Shown here: piece after piece, positions 9,929 to 18,615 of the stretch | Position numbering within the stretch: the first letter of the stretch is position 1 | Layout of the letters: each line of letters starts with the position of its first letter | NCBI GenBank assembly: GCA_002811675.1 | Contig: PDIM01010333.1 | Span: 332,718-358,110, forward strand | Direction: 5' to 3' | Source of the DNA: Ichthyosporea sp. XGB-2017a | Lineage: Eukaryota; Opisthokonta; Ichthyosporea | DNA: 25,393 nt | Position numbers and translations under genes: made by a program | Notes under the pieces: generated by a model | The model's input: the letters and a program-made list of their open reading frames with translations, nothing else | Database searches by the model: none | What the model was told of the DNA's origin: nothing

Positions 9929-10498
9929 CTACTCCTCAATTTGGCATTCCACTTTTGCCGCAGACGATGAGTTGTTTGAAGAAATTGGTCTTTTCTTCAA
10001 TTGCGTATCCACTTCACTAACTTCATCCGCACCTTTCGATTCGTTTTTCTGCAAGTTGAATCTTACAGACGTTTCATTTTTTTTGCCACCATTATTTTCA
10101 ATCCAATTTGATAAAATTGCCCAAACGGATTTTGTACAGACTAATGCACACACAACAAAAACTGAAAAAAATATGCAAAACACAAAAATGCTGCTCAAGA
10201 TGGTCAACAATATCCCCAATCCAAAGCACAATGCGGTTCCTTCAATGAAAAGAAGTGTAACGGCGGTGAAAAACAATGAACTGAGCGCAAAGAGAAGGAA
10301 AACGCCCAAGGGAATGGATGAAAAGAAGCAAAAGGTGAACAAGAAGATTGAGAGCAAAGGGTGTTCCCTTGCGTGTGTGGAGCAAGTATTATACAGTTCT
10401 TCTCTTCGATTAAGAACAGACTTTCCCGCTGCCAGGATATGTCCGCTGTAATTCTCAACAGCAATTGTTAATCGATCAGGAAGAAGTGGGCCTGCCAT
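9929..10498 (-). CDS. Promethin/LDAF1-like lipid droplet assembly protein (189 aa)
   Basis: Single-exon gene; the ATG at 10498 (MAGPLLPDRL) is chosen over an upstream TTG in frame. A polar N-terminus of about 45 residues leads to HPLLSIFLF and then a dense block of hydrophobic segments (about residues 47-121). That block contains SIPLGVFLLF and FIEGTALCFG, the HPF...P.G.FLLF...FFEG pattern of promethin/LDAF1 (TMEM159). The tail is polar, Lys/Ser/Glu-rich, and predicted cytosolic. LDAF1 forms membrane hairpins in the ER and works with seipin at sites where triglyceride lenses nucleate into lipid droplets. I infer the same role here. The match is by pattern, not by long identity, and another four-helix hairpin protein cannot be excluded. 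Confidence 0.75.
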   Translation of the reverse strand: MAGPLLPDRLTIAVENYSGHILAAGKSVLNRREELYNTCSTHAREHPLLSIFLFTFCFFSSIPLGVFLLFALSSLFFTAVTLLFIEGTALCFGLGILLTILSSIFVFCIFFSVFVVCALVCTKSVWAILSNWIENNGGKKNETSVRFNLQKNESKGADEVSEVDTQLKKRPISSNNSSSAAKVECQIEE

Positions 10499-10671
10499 TT
10501 TTTGCAATATTACTATTTCTCTCTAAAACACTGTTTGCTACAGTTTCCTTTCTCCTTCAATATCCACCTATACACAAATCCCCCCTCCAAGATTATAGAT
10601 TCTTAAAAGAAAGACAAAGAGAAAAAAGAAATAAAAGGATAAAAAAAATGTGGCTGTGGGTTTTTCTGTTC

Positions 10672-11053
10672 TTTTTTTTGTTTGGGTCGTATGCGTTTTT
10701 TGTTTTGGAAATTCCATAGAAATTAAGAAAAAAAAAACAGCTGATCACTCGCTCGGAAAAAAAAAATACAGTTCTCTACTTCTCTATGCGCTTGAACATT
10801 GAAGTTCTAGTGTCCCTTGACATTGAAAACAGACCACGTGAGTTTTCTTTTTTTTTCGGCCATCGTGTGTCGTTGCTTTTCTTTTTTATTTTTTTCTTCT
10901 TTTTCGTTTCGCTTTTTTTTTTTTTTTTGTTTATTTTTTTTTTTTTTTTTTTTTTTGGGTCGTATGCGTTTTTTGTTTTGGAAATTCCATAAAAATTAAA
11001 AAAAAAAAAACAGCTGATCACTCGCTCGGAAAAAAAAAATACAGTTCTCTACT
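10672..11053. repeat. Direct duplication of about 273-bp period running into the assembly gap
   Basis: A segment of about 100 bp, starting with GGGTCGTATGCGTTTTTTG at 10684 and ending in TACAGTTCTCTACT near 10780, recurs from 10957 to 11053 with only a few changes. The copies are offset by about 273 bp. The second copy is cut by the run of N. The bases between the copies are T-rich with a GTTTCGC motif (10906) that reappears just right of the gap (11865). The locus therefore looks like a tandem array of at least three partial units that the assembler could not cross. It forms the upstream flank of the LDAF1-like gene. Confidence 0.85.
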
Positions 11054-11836
11054 NNNNNNNNNNNNNNNNNNNNNNNNNNNNNNNNNNNNNNNNNNNNNNN
11101 NNNNNNNNNNNNNNNNNNNNNNNNNNNNNNNNNNNNNNNNNNNNNNNNNNNNNNNNNNNNNNNNNNNNNNNNNNNNNNNNNNNNNNNNNNNNNNNNNNNN
11201 NNNNNNNNNNNNNNNNNNNNNNNNNNNNNNNNNNNNNNNNNNNNNNNNNNNNNNNNNNNNNNNNNNNNNNNNNNNNNNNNNNNNNNNNNNNNNNNNNNNN
11301 NNNNNNNNNNNNNNNNNNNNNNNNNNNNNNNNNNNNNNNNNNNNNNNNNNNNNNNNNNNNNNNNNNNNNNNNNNNNNNNNNNNNNNNNNNNNNNNNNNNN
11401 NNNNNNNNNNNNNNNNNNNNNNNNNNNNNNNNNNNNNNNNNNNNNNNNNNNNNNNNNNNNNNNNNNNNNNNNNNNNNNNNNNNNNNNNNNNNNNNNNNNN
11501 NNNNNNNNNNNNNNNNNNNNNNNNNNNNNNNNNNNNNNNNNNNNNNNNNNNNNNNNNNNNNNNNNNNNNNNNNNNNNNNNNNNNNNNNNNNNNNNNNNNN
11601 NNNNNNNNNNNNNNNNNNNNNNNNNNNNNNNNNNNNNNNNNNNNNNNNNNNNNNNNNNNNNNNNNNNNNNNNNNNNNNNNNNNNNNNNNNNNNNNNNNNN
11701 NNNNNNNNNNNNNNNNNNNNNNNNNNNNNNNNNNNNNNNNNNNNNNNNNNNNNNNNNNNNNNNNNNNNNNNNNNNNNNNNNNNNNNNNNNNNNNNNNNNN
11801 NNNNNNNNNNNNNNNNNNNNNNNNNNNNNNNNNNNN
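11054..11836. other. Assembly gap (783 N)
   Basis: This is a run of undetermined bases. It is bounded on the left by the second copy of the 273-bp-period repeat and on the right by a long T-tract that resembles the T-rich part of the same unit, so the true content is probably repeat. Confidence 1.
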
Positions 11837-11984
11837 TTTTTTTTTTTTTTTTTTATTTTTTTTTGTTTCGCTTTTTTTTTTTTATTGGTTAATCATCTCT
11901 TTTTGTATTTGTAAATCTAAAAGACTGTTACGGGGAAGGGGTGAAGGTGAAGGGATTTGAGGAGTTTGGGAGAGGAAATAAATC

Positions 11985-12755
11985 ATGATTGGGTTTTTAG
12001 CTGGTAATAGTGGCGTTGTTGCAATGTCATGTGGGATTAAAAGGGTTATTGGTGCGAAGGGATTGATGCAGTACAGCACTGCTGCAAATCGTATGCTGTG
12101 GAAACCTACCGCAGTAACTAGCGAGAAGAAAATAGCGCCTTTCATGAAGACTAGACCGACGGGACTTCAGAAAGAAAAGCTGAAGCGAAGGGGTAAAGAG
12201 GCAGAGTTCACCATGGACGATATTATTCCAAAATTTGAATGCTTGTTGATGGAATCTGGAAAAAAGGCTAGAGCGGAAAGTGTGTTGAATAAGACAAGAG
12301 CAATGGTGAGTTTTAGATATTAGAGAGAGTAAGATTCAGTAGTTGCTATTTTTTTTAGTTGATAGTGTATTAATAAGTTTTTTTCCTGCTTCTTATTGTG
12401 TTAGATTAAAGTCAAGGAATTGGGAAAACCAGGAATGCCTCTTTCCTCGAAGGACTACATAATTGAGGCACTAGAAAATGCAAAGCCTGTTGTTTTGTTG
12501 ACCCCTAAACGAATCGGTTCAAGTGTGTACCAGATTCCCACAAATATTAAAGAAAAGCGTGCTTATGGTGTGGCGATGAAGACCATTATCGAAGCCGCGA
12601 GAAAGAGAAAGAATAACGGTAAACGTATGCACGAAAGACTTTTTACTGAAATTGTTGATGCGTATAACAAAAAGGGAACTGCTATCCAGAAGAAGATTGA
12701 CACTCACAAGATGGCTGAAGCAAATCGCACATACGCGCATTACTTGTTCCGATAA
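11985..12755 (+). CDS. MRPS7: Mitochondrial small-subunit ribosomal protein uS7m (2 exons, 223 aa)
   Basis: The exons are 11985-12305 and 12405-12755. The 99-nt phase-0 intron has a GTGAGT donor and GTGTTAG acceptor. After an N-terminal extension of about 75 residues (basic, with few acids, consistent with mitochondrial import), the uS7 fold begins at KFECLLMESGKKARAE. The diagnostic uS7 features follow: ALENAKPVVLLTPKRIGSS, a YQIP loop, the AARKRK segment, and a C-terminus HKMAEANRTYAHYLFR that corresponds to the bacterial HRMAEANKAFAHYRW end. uS7 nucleates the 3' head of the small-subunit rRNA and lines the E-site and mRNA exit. It converges on the Obg/MTG2 gene, with only 74 bp between the two stop codons. 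AATAAATAA near 12787 is the probable poly(A) signal. Confidence 0.93.
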
Positions 12756-12829
12756 TTTGTGAAGGCCAGGAAGCGTTACCATCGGACCAATAAATAACTT
12801 ATGAGTGTGTATGTATGTACTTTATTTAA

Positions 12830-14017
12830 TCAATATCGTAAAGCACTTTTGGCAAACTGATCAAGCTCTGGGCAGAGTTCTTCTTTGATTTCCCTTAACT
12901 TGTCAAGGACGTCACTCGTTCCCTTATTTTCCATAGCACTTATAGGTATCACGGGAATATTAAATTGCTTACGAAACTTTTCTAAGTTTGGGATAGCTGT
13001 TTCAGTCAAATCCATCTTATTTGCCACCACAACTCCAGGTTTCTGAGACAAATCCTTTTTGTACAACTCAAGTTCCGTTATTAGATCTTCAAAATCCTCC
13101 AAGGGACACCGTCCATCTACGCCTGCCATATCAACAATGTACATAAGGATCTTGCTCCTTTCCACATGGCGTAAAAATGAATGCCCAAGACCTACATTCA
13201 AGTGTGCATCCTTTATAAGCCCAGGGATATCTGCGATGGATACTCGATATTGGTCTGAATATTGTACGATTCCGATGTTTGGGGTGAGTGTTGTGAATGG
13301 ATACGGCGCAATTTCGGGCCGAGCATTGGAAATCGCAGATACAAAGCTAGATTTGCCAGCATTTGGGAATCCCACTAGCCCAACGTCTGCGATTGTTTTT
13401 AATTCCAAGAAATATTCTCGCCTTTCGCCCCTTCGACCATCCGTAGCGTACTCTGGTGCACGATTTTGAGGAGTTTTGAAATTGATGTTACCCAAACCAC
13501 ATGGACCGCCTCGAGCAGCCAAAAATTCTTGCCCATTTTCAATCAAATCGGCCACCACTTCATCCTTTTCATGAATCACAGTACCAACTGGAACGCGAAG
13601 GAAAGTATCCGAGCCATTCTGACCGGTCATTTGCCTTGGTTTTCCGTTGCCCCCATTGCCCGCCTTCACAAGTTTTTTCGAACGATCTAACGAAGTCAGT
13701 TCTTCATCTGCAACAAAAACTACATTTCCTCCTTTCCCCCCATCGCCACCACTAGGTCCCCCAAATTCAACAAATTTCTCCTTGCGAAAAAATACCCCCC
13801 CATTCCCACCCTTGCCAGACTCCGCTTGAACTCTCAGCTGATCCACAAAATATTGTGATCTCTTGTTTCGAAGGAAAAATTTCTTCTTTGATTCCACCGG
13901 TGGTGTTTTCTTCCCCACTGCTGTTCGTGTGGTACAAAAGCATCTTGTGTTAGTAGTCCCCAGGACTTCTCGCAATGGATCTCTAAGTGATCTTCCCCAC
14001 ATCATAATCCCTCTCAT
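12830..14017 (-). CDS. MTG2: Obg-family GTPase, mitochondrial large-subunit assembly factor (MTG2/GTPBP5-like, 395 aa)
   Basis: The ATG at 14017 gives MRGIMMWGRSLRDPLREVL, an Arg-rich amphipathic leader typical of mitochondrial import. The open frame continues upstream only from non-ATG codons. Residues about 60-195 form the glycine-rich Obg domain (SGKGGNGG, GGPSGGDGGKGGNV, GNGGNGKPRQ, GLGN). The G domain has P-loop GFPNAGKSS (216-224), the switch segment PYPFTTLTPNIG, DIPG (G3), NKMD (333-336) and an SA motif (PISAMEN). No C-terminal OCT domain is visible. Obg proteins are GTP-dependent checkpoints for the late assembly of the large ribosomal subunit, and the mitochondrial forms (yeast Mtg2, human GTPBP5) join the mitoribosome. 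It sits tail to tail with uS7m, a mitoribosomal protein gene. Confidence 0.95.
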   Translation of the reverse strand: MRGIMMWGRSLRDPLREVLGTTNTRCFCTTRTAVGKKTPPVESKKKFFLRNKRSQYFVDQLRVQAESGKGGNGGVFFRKEKFVEFGGPSGGDGGKGGNVVFVADEELTSLDRSKKLVKAGNGGNGKPRQMTGQNGSDTFLRVPVGTVIHEKDEVVADLIENGQEFLAARGGPCGLGNINFKTPQNRAPEYATDGRRGERREYFLELKTIADVGLVGFPNAGKSSFVSAISNARPEIAPYPFTTLTPNIGIVQYSDQYRVSIADIPGLIKDAHLNVGLGHSFLRHVERSKILMYIVDMAGVDGRCPLEDFEDLITELELYKKDLSQKPGVVVANKMDLTETAIPNLEKFRKQFNIPVIPISAMENKGTSDVLDKLREIKEELCPELDQFAKSALRY

Positions 14018-14341
14018 GGCAACAAGCTCCAAATCAATCAAATCAACACAAAGTGTTGCAAATTGCAATACTGAATAAATGAAACTCGCGCGAATGAGAG
14101 CCTCGGTTTTCCTTTTTTCCAATAAAACATAAAGAGCCAGCCATAGTGAAGTCCTATACAAATCTTTTGTATAGTCAAAACCACCCCCACTCCCTCAGCA
14201 AAACCCTAACGTATGAGCGCCTTCATAGATAGAGATATTACTTTCTCTATAAACATTTCACCCGAAAGGGTTTTAAACTTTTTTATTTTTTTGGGGGGGG
14301 GGGTTCTTAGAAATGACTTGTCCCGGGACACTAGAACTATC
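14018..14341. other. Obg upstream region with T-tract and G12 run
   Basis: This is the 5' flank of the Obg gene. It contains a T-rich tract running into twelve G residues (14293-14304), similar in form to the T-then-G tract before the PACS gene. A small hairpin with a GAAA loop (ACCC-GAAA-GGGT) sits near 14263. No gene is visible. Confidence 0.5.
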
Positions 14342-15126
14342 TTAGGGGGAGGGGATCACGTGTAAAGGCAAGACAAGTGTTTTGTTGATTTCAAAGAAGA
14401 TACAAGTAGTAGTGTATTTATTTTGCAGGCACTCTTGATCTCTCTCCATGCTGAGATTCAATCTGAGGCTATCCAATTTAGCCTTCGCTTTAGAAGCTGA
14501 GTATTTACTCACTAAGTCATTTGAAATACTTTTTTTGTATGTTTCATACTTCAACCGCAGGAAGTGTTCGTCTTCAAGTGAGTGAAGTTTCTGAGCGAAT
14601 CGAGAAAGGCATCCATTTCGCTTGGACTCAGAATCTCTGTGAACCTATTGGGTCTATGGTGATCAAGAGCTTGCCAACAACAGTCCCACTCAACTGACGT
14701 ATGAATGGACAGAGCACACTTAAAGAAGTCGATGAAGAAGCACCTCCTCTTCCGAAAATGTCAAAGATGTGGAAAATGTTAAAAAGACATTTAAAGGTAT
14801 AGTTTGTAGCCCCGAAAGGCGATGGCGGCTGTCAGACACATGTAGCTGCACACCAGATGATATAAATGCTCTCAGAGATTTCCAAAAGTTTGCATTCAGG
14901 GAACCGAGAACGGTGAATTAACCCTTCCTCAGCTAAATGAACTCCAATTAGAAATTTCCTACATGAAGGTTCAAAAGTGGGCCCACTTTGTCAGTTCAAA
15001 CATTTCACGAAAACGTTCAGATAGCACAATCTCTCTCATAGAATAATTTCGCTTAACAAGCAAGAACTTGCAGGTACTTGGAATTTGGGCAATAATGCCA
15101 CTGCGTGAGAACCCCTCTGAGAAACA
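14342..15126 (-). pseudogene. Possible decayed or frame-broken coding region, family unknown
   Basis: This stretch is richer in G and C than the neighbouring spacers. Its minus strand is covered by overlapping open segments in different frames: 15126-14971 (FLLVKRNYSMREIVLSERFR), 14917-14720 (NANFWKSLRAFISSGVQLHV), 14760-14551 (SVEWDCCWQALDHHRPNRFT, then EILSPSEMDAFLDSL) and 14644-14342 (LEDEHFLRLKYETYKKSISN, then a coiled-coil-like KAKAKLDSLRLNL). The segments look protein-like and follow one another in order, but the frame changes coincide with no good GT-AG introns. That fits a relic gene with indels. The plus strand also has short open segments (for example 14539-14697), so the strand is not certain, and I recognise no family. 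Chance open frames remain possible. Confidence 0.3.
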
Positions 15127-15454
15127 TCAAGAAGAGGTGAAATACGTTATACACACAGACACCCTTTTCAAAACACAAGAAAGAACCCAAGACAAAAAAA
15201 CTATCTGAAATATTCCAAATTTGAAACAGAAAAATAATAAAAAGCCTTGCAGATCGATACCGGCCGCAATTTTTAATTATTACCGTTTTGCCGGTTCAAA
15301 TAGAAAATGTCATTATTTATTATTTTCCATTTATTGGGTTTCTTTGAGGGTTTGGTTGATTAATAAGTGAAAGCGAAAAAAAGAAAAAGAAAGAAAAAGG
15401 ATCTATTTGTATTGAAGAAGAATTTGTTTTTAGTTTTGGAGGTAGGGAAAGGAT
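15127..15454. other. Upstream flank of the CorA gene
   Basis: AT-rich intergenic DNA with a GC-rich island (GATCGATACCGGCCGC, near 15255) and a purine-rich AAAGAAAAAGAAAGAAAAAGG stretch shortly before the CorA start. Any promoter of the transporter should be here. No core element is recognised. Confidence 0.45.
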
Positions 15455-17044
15455 ATGGATAGGAAAGGGAGATATAGTGATCAAAAAAAGGAAGAAAATC
15501 AACCACTCTTGGAAAGTAGTGATGGAGATTATAACACACTAGAAGATTCTTCTAGGGCTGGAGGGGCACAAGGAACTTCAGTTGGAGACCAAAATAAGGA
15601 AGGAAATACTGGGCCAATCCTGAAGCATTTAAGTGGGGCAGAGCCATCTTTCACTTCTGTGGATCGTGTTGCACTAACACGCAAGTGGCATTCGAATGCC
15701 TCACTAGATGAGAAAAGCGACGGCGCGGATCCTGACCATTTACGCTCCCCAAGACTGGCACCTACCGGAACTTCTGCCATTACGTCTCCCGTTAGAGCGG
15801 AATCCCCTGCACAATTTGATTATTTTGATGTTGAAAATGGGCTTGAGGTTGTTGACAATCTTGGGACCGCAAAAGATGGCCAAGCAAGAGCTAAACTTCA
15901 CCAAGAGTTTAAAGCAGAATATTTGCATAAATTGGGAAGTCGCTTGAACGGAACCCCCGGACAGAAAAAGTCTGCGGTATCCAGCAAAGGGCCCAAGTAT
16001 CTTCACTTCGAAAGTGTTAGTCAAAAAGTAACAACTCTTTATACGCTGCATGAAGTGTTTAATCTGACTTGGGAAGAGCATTTACAGAAGCGGCACTATT
16101 TTTGGCTGGATATCTGTTATCCCTCCAAAGATGACATGAACTTTTGTGAAAGGGTTTTGTCACTTCATCCATTGAGCACAGAGGATATATTGCTGAATGA
16201 AAAGCGAGAAAAAATGGAAGTGTTTGACAATTATTTGTTAATTTCGATTCAGGTGTCTAATTTGCGAACTGGTTTTCACTTTGAAGAGGGTGCTGAGGAA
16301 AGCGAAAATTGGTTTATTGCAGTATACCCTCATTACGTTTTGTCATTTCATGCGAGGCCATTTGAATTGATTAGCAATGTAGTGAGACGATGCCGTGCTT
16401 CTGCTAATCCTCGGCCTGATTGGATCATGTATCATATGCTGGATGTTGTGTGCGAAGCGTACCAGCGTAATGTGGACATCGCGGAAGCTGATGTAGAATC
16501 TTTGCATGAAATCACAATGTTTGTGGGAGATCGAGAACAAAATGATGTCATGCTGCGCATTGGGCAATCTCATCGTCGTTTGCTAACTTTGATGAAAAAT
16601 ATAAAGCCTAAAAAAGATATTCTGGGGAATATAATTAATCGTAAAACTATTCTGATCAACAAGAAAACGTACCTCTACGTGCGTGACATTGTAGATGATG
16701 TCCTTGGCATGCTACAAACACTGGACTTCTCTCGTGAAGTCCTCAACCAAGCCCAGTCTTCCTACCTTGCTACAGTTAGTATAAATGTATCAAAGTCGTC
16801 CAATGATCTTAATGAGGTGCTAAACAAACTTACCGTCGCAACAACCATCTTTCTGCCATTGACGTTTATTACGAGCATGTGGGGAATGAATGTTCGTGTA
16901 CCGGGACAGGTAGGCGTTGAAGAGCCAGAACCCGGGCAGGAGACATTGGCAGACACCCTCATTCCGTTCTGGTTACTTAACTTATTCATGCTCTTACTCT
17001 GTATATTGATGGGACTGTGGGCAAAGTATATGAAGTTAATTTAG
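15455..17044 (+). CDS. CorA-superfamily magnesium transporter, ALR/Mnr2 type (529 aa)
   Basis: Single-exon gene from the ATG at 15455. Residues 1-175 are polar, probably disordered and Ser/Gly/Asp-rich. A large cytosolic domain with long helices follows (about 180-460, including FWLDICYPSKDDM, HPLSTEDIL, a KMEVFDNYLLISI strand and the HRRLLTLM stalk helix). It ends with two membrane segments. The first (about 458-475) finishes in the diagnostic Gly-Met-Asn loop (G477-M478-N479) within MWGMNVRVPGQ. The second (LLNLFMLLLCILMG) is near the C-terminus, which is very short (KYMKLI). The GMNVRVPGQ form and long N-terminus match the ALR1/Mnr2 branch known from fungi rather than Mrs2. Such proteins form pentameric Mg2+ channels at the plasma membrane or vacuole. 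Confidence 0.92.
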   Translation: MDRKGRYSDQKKEENQPLLESSDGDYNTLEDSSRAGGAQGTSVGDQNKEGNTGPILKHLSGAEPSFTSVDRVALTRKWHSNASLDEKSDGADPDHLRSPRLAPTGTSAITSPVRAESPAQFDYFDVENGLEVVDNLGTAKDGQARAKLHQEFKAEYLHKLGSRLNGTPGQKKSAVSSKGPKYLHFESVSQKVTTLYTLHEVFNLTWEEHLQKRHYFWLDICYPSKDDMNFCERVLSLHPLSTEDILLNEKREKMEVFDNYLLISIQVSNLRTGFHFEEGAEESENWFIAVYPHYVLSFHARPFELISNVVRRCRASANPRPDWIMYHMLDVVCEAYQRNVDIAEADVESLHEITMFVGDREQNDVMLRIGQSHRRLLTLMKNIKPKKDILGNIINRKTILINKKTYLYVRDIVDDVLGMLQTLDFSREVLNQAQSSYLATVSINVSKSSNDLNEVLNKLTVATTIFLPLTFITSMWGMNVRVPGQVGVEEPEPGQETLADTLIPFWLLNLFMLLLCILMGLWAKYMKLI

Positions 17045-17343
17045 CTCCGTCTTCGCATTCTTTTTCTAAATAGTTATCTTTCCACCTTAAAATCGACTGG
17101 AAACAACCATCCTTTCTCCTCGCCATCTATATCTCCTCTTTCATGTATATTTCGTGACTTTAATATGAAAAGCTTCAAGTAGTAGTGGCTGTACTTGAGG
17201 CAAAAAAAGAAAAGAAAAGAAAAAGAAATTTCATTGTATAAAATGCAGAAATAAATAAATGGTGGAAGACAAAAAAATGGGTTGCTTTAGTTTCAGACTT
17301 TTTTTTTCTTTTTATTCTTGGTTTGAGCAAGTTGTTTGTGTAA

Positions 17344-18309
17344 ATGACAGATTTTGAAGAAAAGGAGAAGAATCTACCAATCCCCCCTCCCCCTGCTCCT
17401 CCTCCTCCACCACCACCTCCTCCTGCCATTTCTGGACCACCTTCGTTATGCAGATCTTCAGTGGGTGTCCCTGTGGTTTCGCCAAACCAAACATGCATAT
17501 TTCGTACAGTTGATTATCAGTTCGACGACGTGTTTAACCCCGACGCATACGAAGAACGATATGGGGCAATGTGCAATGAACTGCGTGAGAAGGAATCAAA
17601 ACGAACATCTTTGTGCATAGAGGATCATGTTGAGGGTATGTGGCTTCAGGGAGTGCAGCCTTTGTATCAAGTAGGACCTTCGTGTGGATTTGTAGCAATG
17701 GAAATGGCAAGCAGTTTGGTCTGCGCCCATTCCGTAGAATCGTACAAAATGAACGTAGAAAGCGCATTCGCGTACGCTCGTCGTAAAGAGTATACAAATC
17801 TAGGGGAGCTTTTTGATGTACATTATTTAAAGGACATCTTAGAAAATTGCTATGGCATTAATAGCTGTGTTTATAAGGTGAATGAGAAGTCGGGTGCCGA
17901 CGTTGTTGAACATCTTCGTGACAAAAAAAAGCCTGTCATATTTGCCTATGACGCAGATAAGAATCACAGCCCAACCAAGTGTCATGGACATAGGGCACAT
18001 TGGTGTGTTTTGTTTGGATATTTTGCCATAGGACCAGACCAGCAGGTATTTGAAGAGACTTGCACTCATTCTAAAGGGGAACGACATTTTTCATCTGGAA
18101 AAAATCTAACAGACATTGCTTTTTTAGGCATGCAAGGGAAATCTAAAAATGCGGGCTTGTGGTGGTGGAAGGAGCTTTATGAAAGCAGCGCAAACATGAA
18201 CGAAATGGATCCTAAAAAACTTCAAATGGAAAACGAAATGGGCGAAGCTGTTTATAAAAGGGCAAACACGTTGGAAAAGATAAGCTCAATGGCATTATTC
18301 ATTGAATAA
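17344..18309 (+). CDS. ACTMAP: Actin maturation protease homologue (ACTMAP/C19orf54 family, 321 aa)
   Basis: Single exon from the ATG at 17344. Residues 11-28 are a polyproline run, as in the human protein (where the Pro-rich N-terminus is thought to contact profilin-actin). The papain-like cysteine protease domain follows. Catalytic Cys114 lies in VGPSCGFVAMEMAS (compare EGPQCGLVALWMAG in human). LGELFDVHYLKDIL corresponds to GEMFSVADMGRL. The catalytic His219 lies in HGHRAHWCV, after an AYDADKNHSP strand matching the human YDEDFNHEP. ACTMAP cuts the acetylated N-terminal Met or Cys dipeptide from actin so that its mature N-terminus can be acetylated by NAA80. The C-terminal tail (about 250-321) is helical and diverged. 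The gene follows the CorA gene in tandem (299 bp), without operon signs. Confidence 0.88.
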   Translation: MTDFEEKEKNLPIPPPPAPPPPPPPPPAISGPPSLCRSSVGVPVVSPNQTCIFRTVDYQFDDVFNPDAYEERYGAMCNELREKESKRTSLCIEDHVEGMWLQGVQPLYQVGPSCGFVAMEMASSLVCAHSVESYKMNVESAFAYARRKEYTNLGELFDVHYLKDILENCYGINSCVYKVNEKSGADVVEHLRDKKKPVIFAYDADKNHSPTKCHGHRAHWCVLFGYFAIGPDQQVFEETCTHSKGERHFSSGKNLTDIAFLGMQGKSKNAGLWWWKELYESSANMNEMDPKKLQMENEMGEAVYKRANTLEKISSMALFIE

Positions 18310-18615
18310 CTTTTTTTTTTCTTTATTTCTATTTTGCCTTTGTTAATTTCGTAAATGGAGAGGTGTCAGAAAGTTATGTGAATGTTTGTTGAAATAAGCA
18401 ACCAAAGTAATAGGACAAAAGCAAGAAGAGACAAAAAATAATATGTAGCAAAAGGTATAAGAACCACCTCTCTTAAATAAACATACAGAAAAGTCAAGAC
18501 AGAGAAGCCAGTCAGTTCTCAGAAGAAAATACACAAAAGGAATTATTAGATAAGAGAGTTATCAAAGTGTGGTGGTATATTACAAATGTGCAGCAGTAGG
18601 TGGAGTTTGTCATAT
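18310..18615. other. Converging 3' flanks of ACTMAP and EP400-like genes
   Basis: No gene is seen. A T-rich run follows the ACTMAP stop, with A-rich sequence (AAATAAACAT near 18474) beyond. On the minus strand this is the EP400-like 3' UTR. Confidence 0.5.

Noticed and set aside
10786-11021. Phe- or Lys-rich frames beside the gap.
   Set aside because: They are T-tract and A-tract translations inside the repeated segment.
14850-15209. Plus-strand frames with a faint resemblance to PPK2-type polyphosphate kinases (LNELQLEISYMKVQKW).
   Set aside because: No Walker A motif is present, there are an in-frame stop and a frame break, and the opposite strand has equally protein-like segments. The likeness rests on a few residues.
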